Origin: an uncultured Lachnospiraceae bacterium
Lineage (GTDB): Bacteria; Bacillota; Clostridia; Lachnospirales; Lachnospiraceae
Length of the DNA: 8,807 bases
Assembly: GCA_910585395.1 (NCBI GenBank)
Contig: CAJUCK010000076.1
Coordinates: 1,356-10,162, forward strand
Direction: 5' to 3'
Shown here: piece after piece, positions 1-6,442 of the stretch
Numbering within the stretch: the first letter of the stretch is position 1
Layout: every line of letters begins with the position of its first letter
Translations under genes and position numbers: made by a program
The notes under the pieces: generated by a model
Databases searched by the model: none
What the model was told of the DNA's origin: nothing
The model's input: only the letters and a program-made list of their open reading frames with translations

Positions 1-2244
1 TGGTTTCTTCGGCAGATTTGCTTTATCTTTTGCATCAGTAAATTCTCCAGATGCCAGATCATTGGTAATCATTGGATAATATCTTACCCCGCCAAAATCA
101 TCAATCAACAGACAGTATTTTGCTCCTGCTTTCGCTTGATCATCATCATTAAATCTAAAGCAGCAGGGACCTTCACCTCCACCGATTTCCTTAGGTTCTG
201 TTGTCCAGCCTACGCCTTTCCATTCTCCGAGAAGGGTATCTGCCACTTCTTCATAAATGTATTTCGCTCCGTTATCCTCATTTTTAGAAAAACGATAATA
301 CTTGCCGTCTTCTCCACGAATTACAGTTGTGTCAATGGTACTGAAAGTATTCTCAATCCAAATCTTTGGTTCTGTAAAGGTATAAAAATCTCTGGTCTTA
401 CAATAGTAAACTCTCTGCTTATCATAATTGTTGCTCTTTACTTTTGATGACCAGAATAACATGTATTCTCCAGTTGTATCATCATAAAATACCTCTGGCG
501 CCCAGGTACATCCTGCTTCAACCTGTGCACTGACAACTGCCATACGCTGATTTGTCCAGTGAACCAAATCGTCTGACTCCCATACCATAACTGCCTGGCT
601 GCCTCGTTTCTGTACACTATCCCAATCCCAGTTTGCTGCTGCAATTGAAAGGTCTGTTGCTACAAGATAGAATTTATCCCCTTCTGGAGAACGCAGAATA
701 TACGGATCTCGCAATCCTTTCGTTCCCATCTCTGACTTCAGTATCGGCTCGCCTTTGTTTAACTCTTCCCAGCTTAAACCATCACGGCTGATAGCAAGAT
801 GTATCTGCTCACCTTCTCCGTCTCCGGCAAAATATGCAAATACATAGTCTGTCATAGTACCTACAACCGCTTTTTTCCTGACTTTGACATTAAATATTTT
901 TTCTTTATCTCCGCTCGCCTGCTTAATTGTAGCAGTCAGCGTAACGTTTTTATCGGTTCCTTCATCTCTGGTAACTACTCCAGCCGGCATCTGTCCTATT
1001 GCTGCTGTGCCAATTACATTCTCATCACTGGAAGTCCATGTAATATCAGAACCTTTCTTACCTTTGGACGGCAGTGTTATGTTCCCTGTAATGTCGCTTG
1101 CATTAGGAATTGTCAAAGCCTCATACTCTGCTCCTTCTGGATTGATTACTTTAAGTTCCCAGCTTTCTTCAAATGACTTATCCTTATATGTACCGCTTAC
1201 ACTTACTGTCACTTTCTGAGCTTGTGACGTTGCATTTACTGTTCCGTCAGCCGCAATAACAGCAGGCTTTGAGGAAGTCCATGTCAATGCAACGCCTTCC
1301 ATATCTGCTGGGAAAGACAGATTTGTTGATACCTCATTTATGCTTTCGTTTCCATTCAGCATAGTATTGAGAATACTATCTTTAACTTTTTTGATTTTCT
1401 TTTCTGATTCCCATGCATTGACTTTATCATCATGGATATTATTCACCTGTGTTTCTGTCAATGCCTGATCATATATTTTAAAATCAAGAACTTTTCCCTG
1501 AAAATCGGGATCTGGTCTATATAAAGATTTTCCAATATATCCGATACAGGTATCTGTACTGTTTGCTTCCAAAATATCCTGAATCTTAAAACCAGAGACC
1601 GTAGGCGCTGACTTATTGCCGTTCAGATAATAGGTAACTTCACCGTTATCAAATACAACGGAAACAATATTCTTTCCACCGCCATTATCTCCCTCCAAGG
1701 CTGTATCCTTATCATAACGCTTCTCATCTGTGTCATTCTTGATAGCAGCCAGCATCTTGCCTGGATAGTCTCCATCTGAAACCCAAGGCGCTACAAAAAG
1801 ATAATTTTGTACGTTAGGCCATTCAGCCACTGTCGTTCCAAGAGTAAACAGCCATGCTGCCGACTGTTTTTCTGTCGTATAAGTAGCCTCAATCGTAAAT
1901 GCTTCTTCACTTCCTGCAGAAGGATTCTCATAACTTCCCCCGTCTTTGATTACTCCCGCTGGAATCTCCACATATTTCGACGTTCCATCAAACTTCAATT
2001 CTACCCCCGCATCTGACGTAACAAAATCATCATCGGTAATTCCCTGTAATTTGCCATCCAGATGATTTCCGCTGATGTCTGTCAATTTGCCGTCTGCATG
2101 ACTCATATCGTAATGCAGAACCGGCTTCGGTCCATTTTCTGCCGCCTGAACTATCCCCACTGTGTTCACAGGAAGCAGCGTAGCCGTCATGGCAAAGGAT
2201 AAAAATCCTGCCAGGCACTTTTTCATGATGTCTTTCTTAATCAT
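1..2244 (-). CDS. Secreted multidomain GH43-type glycoside hydrolase (LamG, two Ig-like domains, GH43), 3' end outside the window
   Basis: The frame is open for 748 codons from the ATG at 2244 to the window edge; the stop lies outside. The start is set by AAGGAGG (2250-2256), 5 bases upstream. Residues 1-35 form a signal peptide (KK pairs, hydrophobic stretch, VQAA before E36), so the enzyme is exported. A concanavalin/LamG-like domain spans about 42-270. Two Ig-like repeats follow at about 290-365 and 370-460, each with a TWTSS core (W322 and W403). The catalytic module starts near 465. Its GH43 triad candidates are D513 in RDPYI (general base), D638 in TIDTTV (pKa modulator) and E691 in GEGP (general acid); a WAPE motif sits at 581-584. 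The family is a five-bladed propeller acting on arabinofuranosides, xylosides or galactofuranosides. The exact substrate cannot be read here. The neighbouring furanose-type transporter favours an arabinofuranose or galactofuranose product. No sortase or cell-wall anchor is visible in the part present. Confidence 0.93.
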   Translation of the reverse strand, partial: MIKKDIMKKCLAGFLSFAMTATLLPVNTVGIVQAAENGPKPVLHYDMSHADGKLTDISGNHLDGKLQGITDDDFVTSDAGVELKFDGTSKYVEIPAGVIKDGGSYENPSAGSEEAFTIEATYTTEKQSAAWLFTLGTTVAEWPNVQNYLFVAPWVSDGDYPGKMLAAIKNDTDEKRYDKDTALEGDNGGGKNIVSVVFDNGEVTYYLNGNKSAPTVSGFKIQDILEANSTDTCIGYIGKSLYRPDPDFQGKVLDFKIYDQALTETQVNNIHDDKVNAWESEKKIKKVKDSILNTMLNGNESINEVSTNLSFPADMEGVALTWTSSKPAVIAADGTVNATSQAQKVTVSVSGTYKDKSFEESWELKVINPEGAEYEALTIPNASDITGNITLPSKGKKGSDITWTSSDENVIGTAAIGQMPAGVVTRDEGTDKNVTLTATIKQASGDKEKIFNVKVRKKAVVGTMTDYVFAYFAGDGEGEQIHLAISRDGLSWEELNKGEPILKSEMGTKGLRDPYILRSPEGDKFYLVATDLSIAAANWDWDSVQKRGSQAVMVWESDDLVHWTNQRMAVVSAQVEAGCTWAPEVFYDDTTGEYMLFWSSKVKSNNYDKQRVYYCKTRDFYTFTEPKIWIENTFSTIDTTVIRGEDGKYYRFSKNEDNGAKYIYEEVADTLLGEWKGVGWTTEPKEIGGGEGPCCFRFNDDDQAKAGAKYCLLIDDFGGVRYYPMITNDLASGEFTDAKDKANLPKKP

Positions 2245-2269
2245 ATAGTCCTCCTTTATAAAATATAGT

Positions 2270-2321
2270 TTCGCTTTGCGAAGCTCGATGGCGTATGGCC
2301 TTCCATCCTGAAAGCAGCTTC
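2270..2321 (-). promoter_or_regulatory. Leader inverted repeats upstream of the GH43 gene
   Basis: The predicted leader holds TTCGC-TTT-GCGAA (2270-2282). It also holds a longer imperfect stem made of GAAGCT (2280-2285) with AGCTTC (2316-2321), enclosing GATGG (2287-2291) with CCATC (2303-2307). The two structures share bases 2280-2282, so they would exclude each other. The near-palindrome TGAAAGCAGCTTCA (2308-2321) lies just after the predicted start of transcription and could instead be a protein-binding site. The function is not known. Confidence 0.35.
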
Positions 2322-2335
2322 ACAATCTTACTTAT

Positions 2336-2364
2336 ATTTTACTAAATTTTACTGAAAAAAGCAA
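2336..2364 (-). promoter_or_regulatory. Predicted sigma-A promoter of the GH43 gene
   Basis: On the minus strand TTGCTT (2359-2364) and TAAAAT (2336-2341) are separated by exactly 17 bases, in an A+T-rich context. Transcription would start near 2329 and give a leader of about 85 nt. The promoter lies downstream of the transporter terminator at 2447-2492, so the hydrolase can be expressed separately from the transporter. Confidence 0.6.
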
Positions 2365-2446
2365 GGCATCAAGCTAAAAATCCAAAGAAAAGCACATATT
2401 TTACAGTATAAACAAAGACCTGCATATTAACTAAAAATACTTTCAG

Positions 2447-2492
2447 CTACATAAAAAAGGAATCCTGCAAAGCAGGATTCCTTTTTATGTAG
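2447..2492 (-). terminator. Rho-independent terminator of the transporter operon (symmetric, probably bidirectional)
   Basis: A near-perfect 21-bp stem with an AAA loop begins 10 bases after the stop of the last permease gene. The core is GGAATCCTGC-AAA-GCAGGATTCC, flanked by an A-run on one side and a T-run on the other, so it has a U-tract in either direction. It closes the transporter operon and isolates it from the GH43 gene. Confidence 0.9.
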
Positions 2493-2501
2493 TCATATTG
2501 C

Positions 2502-3548
2502 TTAACCTTTCTTCTTACGTGTCATAACCACACTCTGGATAACCAGGAACAAGCAAAGCATAACAGCTCTTGTAATTCCTGTCCACCAAGCCTGGTCAAG
2601 ACCTGCAGAGGAAACGATATTTTGAATAAGACCCAGCGACATTACACCGAAGAAAGTACCAATAATGTTACCAACACCACCAGTCAGCATCGTACCGCCA
2701 ATGATGGAAGACGCAATTGCATCCATTTCTGCTCCAGTCGCATGAGACGGAGAACCTGAGCCAACATGGAGGAAATATACATATCCGCCGATACCAGCTA
2801 ACAGCCCGCAGATCAAATGAGAGATAAATCTTGTTCTCTTAACATTAATACCAAGCATCAATGCACTCTGCTGGTTTCCTCCTACTGCATAGAAGGAACG
2901 TCCGAGTTTTGTCCATCTAAGCATGCAGAACATAGCAATTACTACAAGAATGGCAACAATTACACCAATTTCAACATAAGCATCAATATAAACGCCTTTT
3001 TTGTTGGTAGAACCAAGACCTGGAATAACAACACGTGTCATTTTCAGATTCTGGAAAGCTTCATTTGCCACATTAAACGGCGCATTGTTAACAATCGTAG
3101 TCATACCACGAGCAAAGAACATTCCTGCCAGGGTAACAATAAACGGCTGAATATCCAGATAAGCAACCAAAAATCCCTGGAATGCACCAAACGCAAGACC
3201 AATTGCCAATGCCAGAAGCACAGAAACAAACACATTACCGCCCTTGAAATCCAGATATACAGCACAGCTCATACTAACCAAAGCCGTAACGCCGCCTACG
3301 GAAATATCAATTCCGCCGGTAATCATAACAAGACTCAAACCACAGGCAAGAATGATCAACGCTGCATTCGCGTTCAGAAGATTAAATAATGTCTGAGGCT
3401 TCAGAAATCCTTCTCCCTGAAATATAATAGCTCCTATATACATCAGAAAAAATATAACAATCGTAATTGTAAGGAGTAGATTTGTGTCAGTAAGGTTTTT
3501 CATTTTATCCATGAAGCCGCCGGACGCAGATGATTTATTATTTGACAT
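2502..3548 (-). CDS. yjfF: Sugar ABC transporter permease, YjfF type (BPD_transp_2 family)
   Basis: This 348-residue inner-membrane protein is the second permease of a furanose/ribose-class importer. The N terminus is short and polar, and about eight to ten hydrophobic segments follow (near 24-43, 61-78, 84-98, 106-130, 134-152, 191-210, 241-260, 275-310 and 324-342). Diagnostic stretches are GGIDISVGG (78-86), ITLAGMFF-like VTLAGMFFARG (138-148), the coupling segment AEMDAIASSIIGGT (273-286) and QAWWTG (319-324). These match what I remember of E. coli YjfF rather than YtfT. The ATG at 3548 lies one base after the TAG of the upstream permease; AAGGAGG overlaps that gene's last codons, so the two are probably translationally coupled. 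The length is normal for the family. The partner permease and ATPase lie directly upstream, which supports a heterodimeric pore. The sugar specificity is inferred from homology only. Confidence 0.93.
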   Translation of the reverse strand: MSNNKSSASGGFMDKMKNLTDTNLLLTITIVIFFLMYIGAIIFQGEGFLKPQTLFNLLNANAALIILACGLSLVMITGGIDISVGGVTALVSMSCAVYLDFKGGNVFVSVLLALAIGLAFGAFQGFLVAYLDIQPFIVTLAGMFFARGMTTIVNNAPFNVANEAFQNLKMTRVVIPGLGSTNKKGVYIDAYVEIGVIVAILVVIAMFCMLRWTKLGRSFYAVGGNQQSALMLGINVKRTRFISHLICGLLAGIGGYVYFLHVGSGSPSHATGAEMDAIASSIIGGTMLTGGVGNIIGTFFGVMSLGLIQNIVSSAGLDQAWWTGITRAVMLCLFLVIQSVVMTRKKKG

Positions 3549-3549
3549 A

Positions 3550-4635
3550 CTAAGCTACCTCCTTAACCTTAAACTTCTTTGAAAGATTGGAAAACCAATC
3601 TCTTACAGTAGGTGCACTGATAACTACCAGAACGATTACCACAGCTGCCTTATAAGCTGGAAGTGCATCAGCCGATACTTTAAACTTATAGAGAGTCTGC
3701 GTCAGGCTCTGGATAACATAAGCTCCCAGAATGGAAGACGCCATATTGAATTTACCACCGCTCAATGCATTTCCACCCAAAGCTACTGCAAGGATGGCAT
3801 CCATTTCAATATCCTTAGCGATAACGGAATAGTTGATGGTAGAAATACGGCTGACCTTAATCAAACCAACAACTGCCACGCAGAGACCAAGAATTACAAA
3901 AGACAGAACCTTGATTGCTGCTGGATTCAAACCGTTCAATCTGGAGGAATTCTCGTTAATACCTACGGACTGCGTATATAATCTAAGGTTTGTAAACTTA
4001 AGCACCAATGAAATAATAATAATACAAATTACTGCAATAAAGAATGGGGTAGGAATTGGAACTCCTGGAATAAATCCACCGAAATAGGTAAATGTTGTAT
4101 CATTGATAACCGGAAGCTCATTATTATTGATCCATGCTGCGATTGAACGTCCTGCTGTGTACAGAATCAAGGTCGCTATCATAGGCTGAATCTTAAAATA
4201 TGCTACCAGCACGCCGTTAAAGGCTCCAAAAATTGCTGCAACTATACAACTTACAAGGAATGCAACGATAATCGGTGTAGCAAGAGTTTCCGGACGTGAA
4301 TTTCCTCCACTCAAAACACGCAGCAGCACACTTCCCGCAATAGCAACTGCTGCGCCCACGCTGATATCCTGTCCGCCGGAAGCTGCTGTTACCAGGGTCA
4401 TACCGATAGCAAGAATTGCAAGTTCAGATCCGCTATCCAGAATAGTGATTAAGAAGCCTGACAAAACAGGATTTCCTAAACTATTCTCTTTCAATGTAAT
4501 CTTAAAAAATCCAGGGTCAGCAATCAGGTTGAACACTGCAAGAATCAACAGCGCTGCTAAAGGAATAAACATCTGATGTCTGACGATTCTCATTACTAAA
4601 CTGTCATCTGATTTTTTTACTTGTTTTTTATCCAT
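3550..4635 (-). CDS. ytfT: Sugar ABC transporter permease, YtfT type (BPD_transp_2 family)
   Basis: This 361-residue integral membrane protein is the first permease of the importer. After a charged cytoplasmic N terminus (1-20) there are about nine or ten hydrophobic segments (near 21-38, 58-84, 92-108, 119-145, 150-168, 197-213, 242-261, 277-290, 297-315 and 328-346). Family hallmarks are GGQDISVG (87-94), where most relatives have GGIDLSVG, then FKIQPMIATLI (147-157) and the coupling segment EMDAILAVALGG (277-288). The ATG at 4635 is two bases after the ATPase stop, and its GGAGGTGA ribosome binding site lies inside the ATPase gene, so this is a true operon with coupled translation. It should pair with the YjfF-type permease downstream. 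The Gln in place of the usual Ile in the GG-x-D motif is a small oddity. The family call is firm; the transported sugar is inferred. Confidence 0.93.
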   Translation of the reverse strand: MDKKQVKKSDDSLVMRIVRHQMFIPLAALLILAVFNLIADPGFFKITLKENSLGNPVLSGFLITILDSGSELAILAIGMTLVTAASGGQDISVGAAVAIAGSVLLRVLSGGNSRPETLATPIIVAFLVSCIVAAIFGAFNGVLVAYFKIQPMIATLILYTAGRSIAAWINNNELPVINDTTFTYFGGFIPGVPIPTPFFIAVICIIIISLVLKFTNLRLYTQSVGINENSSRLNGLNPAAIKVLSFVILGLCVAVVGLIKVSRISTINYSVIAKDIEMDAILAVALGGNALSGGKFNMASSILGAYVIQSLTQTLYKFKVSADALPAYKAAVVIVLVVISAPTVRDWFSNLSKKFKVKEVA

Positions 4636-4637
4636 TA

Positions 4638-6152
4638 TTATTTGTCACCTCCAGCAATGGTACTCATAACCTTACTCTGGTTCAAATCATCTCCTGAAAG
4701 CTCGCCTACCATCTTACGGTCTCTCATAACTACCAGACGTGAACAGGTACGCAGCATCTCATCTAACTCAGAAGATATGAATGTAACGCTCATTCCTTCT
4801 GAAGCAAGCTTGAGCACTAATTTCTGTATGTCAACTTTCGTTCCCACATCAATACCACGAGTAGGCTCATCCAAAATCAAATATTCTGGATGTGTAAACA
4901 GCCAGCGGGCAAGAATACATTTCTGCTGGTTTCCACCAGACAGAGACTTAATTGGCGTATCAGCAGAAGCTGTTTTAATACTAAGAAGTTTTATGTACTC
5001 ATCTGCAATCTTATTTGCCTCTGACTTAGAGAAAGGTTTCATAAATCCTCTCAGCACCTGCTGGGCAAGTATGATATTATCACGAACAGATAAATCTCCT
5101 ACAATACCATCTCCCTTACGGTCTTCTGGGAGGTATGCGATACCATTCTTCATGGCATCTAACGGCTTATTAATCTTAACAGGCTTGCCATTCATTTTAA
5201 CCGTTCCGCCTGTTATATGGTCAGCTCCAAAAAGGGCACGGACGCATTCGCTTCGTCCTGAGCCAAGCAGTCCAGTAAATCCGTTAACTTCACCTTTGTC
5301 AATATGGAAATTAAAGGGTTTGATTCCAGCATCACTGACACGATTCTCTGCTTCCAGAACAGGAACAGCCCCAGCTTTACGCTCATATGCCTTCTGCTCA
5401 CCCTTGATGTCAGACATATCATCCATCTCTTTACCAAGCATTTTCGAAACAAGTTTCACGCGAGGCAGATCTTTGATCTCAAACTCACCAACCAGCTGTC
5501 CGTCACGCATTACTGTAATCCGATCACAGATCTCATAAACCTGATCCAAAAAGTGAGTAACAAATACGATACCTACACCTCTTGACCTCAGATCACGCAT
5601 AAGCTTAAACAGTTTCTCAACTTCCTGCTCATCCAGGGAAGACGTTGGCTCATCCAGAATCAATACCTTACAGTCCATGTCAACGGCACGTGCAATGGCA
5701 ATCATCTGCTGAACCGCAATAGAGCAGGTCTCTAACTGCTGTGTAGCTGTTGCGGGAATATCAAGAGATCTCAGAATCTTCTCTGTATCTTTGTTCATCT
5801 TCTTCCAGTTCTGGCCCATGCCGCTGGTCCTGCCAATGAACATATTCTCTGCGACAGACAGGTTCGGACAGAGTGTAATTTCCTGATACACCGTACTGAT
5901 ACCTACCTTCTGCGCATCTTGGGGCGAATGAATAGCCACTGGCCCTTCAACCCCATCCAGGAAAATATTTCCTTCGTCTTTCCCATAAACTCCGGTTAAT
6001 ACCTTGATCAGGGTTGACTTTCCTGCACCATTCTCACCCATCAGCGCATGAACTTCACCCTTACGCAATGTAAAATCTACTCCCTGCAGGGCACGCACTC
6101 CGGGAAAGCTTTTGTGAATGTTTCTCATCTCTAATACAGCATTATCTTTCAC
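4638..6152 (-). CDS. ytfR: Sugar ABC transporter ATP-binding protein with two nucleotide-binding domains, YtfR type
   Basis: This 504-residue cytoplasmic ATPase powers the importer. NBD1 (about 6-240) has Walker A GENGAGKS (39-46), Q-loop Q90, an atypical signature SIAVQQ (144-149), Walker B LILDEP (164-169) and switch histidine H200 in THFLDQVYE. That last segment is typical of the YtfR/RbsA class. NBD2 (about 263-500) has a degenerate Walker A GLLGSGRSE (294-302) without the lysine, an intact LSGGNQQ (404-410), Walker B LILDEP (425-430) and serine instead of the switch histidine (FISSE, 459-463). One competent and one degenerate site is normal for this class. The start is GTG at 6152: the codon just before it is an in-frame TAG and the next in-frame ATG is codon 9. 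AGGAGGTGA lies about 8 bases upstream. Both permeases follow directly. The solute-binding gene is 290 bases upstream, separated by terminator-like hairpins. Confidence 0.95.
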   Translation of the reverse strand: MKDNAVLEMRNIHKSFPGVRALQGVDFTLRKGEVHALMGENGAGKSTLIKVLTGVYGKDEGNIFLDGVEGPVAIHSPQDAQKVGISTVYQEITLCPNLSVAENMFIGRTSGMGQNWKKMNKDTEKILRSLDIPATATQQLETCSIAVQQMIAIARAVDMDCKVLILDEPTSSLDEQEVEKLFKLMRDLRSRGVGIVFVTHFLDQVYEICDRITVMRDGQLVGEFEIKDLPRVKLVSKMLGKEMDDMSDIKGEQKAYERKAGAVPVLEAENRVSDAGIKPFNFHIDKGEVNGFTGLLGSGRSECVRALFGADHITGGTVKMNGKPVKINKPLDAMKNGIAYLPEDRKGDGIVGDLSVRDNIILAQQVLRGFMKPFSKSEANKIADEYIKLLSIKTASADTPIKSLSGGNQQKCILARWLFTHPEYLILDEPTRGIDVGTKVDIQKLVLKLASEGMSVTFISSELDEMLRTCSRLVVMRDRKMVGELSGDDLNQSKVMSTIAGGDK

Positions 6153-6206
6153 CTACGAGTTCACCTCCTATAATTTTTCACTTCCTATCATAATCATCCC
6201 CGTATA

Positions 6207-6235
6207 TATTTACACGAAAATGGTTATAAACACAA
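6207..6235 (-). promoter_or_regulatory. Possible weak promoter for the ATPase-permease genes
   Basis: On the minus strand TTGTGT (6230-6235) and TAAATA (6207-6212) are spaced 17 bases apart. They lie just downstream of the second hairpin and about 60 bases before the GTG start. Both boxes deviate from consensus. The case rests mainly on position: something must supply transcript beyond two terminator-like hairpins, unless they are leaky. Confidence 0.3.
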
Positions 6236-6236
6236 T

Positions 6237-6263
6237 AAAAAAGAATCCTGATACGCAGGATTC
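6237..6263 (-). terminator. Terminator-like hairpin 2 in the binding-protein/ATPase spacer
   Basis: Read on the minus strand, GAATCCTG (6256-6263) pairs with CAGGATTC (6243-6250) around a 5-base loop and is followed by six T (6237-6242). It has the form of a rho-independent terminator and lies just before the ATPase leader. Its stem is almost the same as that of the operon-end terminator at 2447-2492. It may be leaky, letting part of the transcript pass into the ATPase and permease genes. Confidence 0.7.
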
Positions 6264-6355
6264 TCCGCCTGCGGTAGGTCGCTTCTGCGACATAACTCAT
6301 CTCCGCCGCACTGCGATAAATTTTTTCTTAGAAGCTCAGCAACGCTCTCCTGAGA

Positions 6356-6406
6356 AAAAAAGCGGCGCAGCCCCGAAAACTTCCGCTTTTGCTGCGCCGC
6401 TTTTTT
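6356..6406 (-). terminator. Strong terminator hairpin just after the binding-protein gene
   Basis: A perfect 16-bp stem joins 6356-6371 with 6391-6406. The G+C-rich core is GCGGCGCAGC/GCTGCGCCGC, followed on the minus strand by a run of seven T (6355-6361). It begins about 37 bases after the stop of the binding-protein gene. In this position it would end most transcripts after that gene, or protect their 3' ends, so that binding protein is made in excess over the membrane complex. Confidence 0.88.
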
Positions 6407-6442
6407 AATAAACATTAAAATTATCTCATTCGTAATCAGAAA

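Noticed and set aside
2030..2218. 62-codon minus-strand open frame within the hydrolase N terminus
   Set aside because: It reads in another frame through the signal peptide and LamG-like region, which are continuous in the main frame.
2308..2321. CcpA catabolite-repression (cre) site at TGAAAGCAGCTTCA
   Set aside because: The central CG required by the cre consensus is CA here and other positions deviate; kept only as an unassigned near-palindrome.
2817..3389. 190-codon open frame on the plus strand opposite the YjfF-type permease
   Set aside because: It is a shadow of the permease codons; the translation is low in complexity (many Asn, His and Lys) and has no hydrophobic or domain pattern.
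4621..5538. 305-codon open frame on the plus strand opposite the ATPase
   Set aside because: It is antisense to a clear ABC ATPase with all its motifs, and its translation has no recognisable domain.
6237..6406. CRISPR array or REP-type mobile repeat in the spacer
   Set aside because: There are no regularly spaced identical repeats, only separate hairpins of different sequence with terminator-like U-tracts.
6224..6415. Small open frames across the binding-protein/ATPase spacer on both strands
   Set aside because: They run through the terminator hairpins, lack ribosome binding sites and give repetitive translations caused by the inverted repeats.
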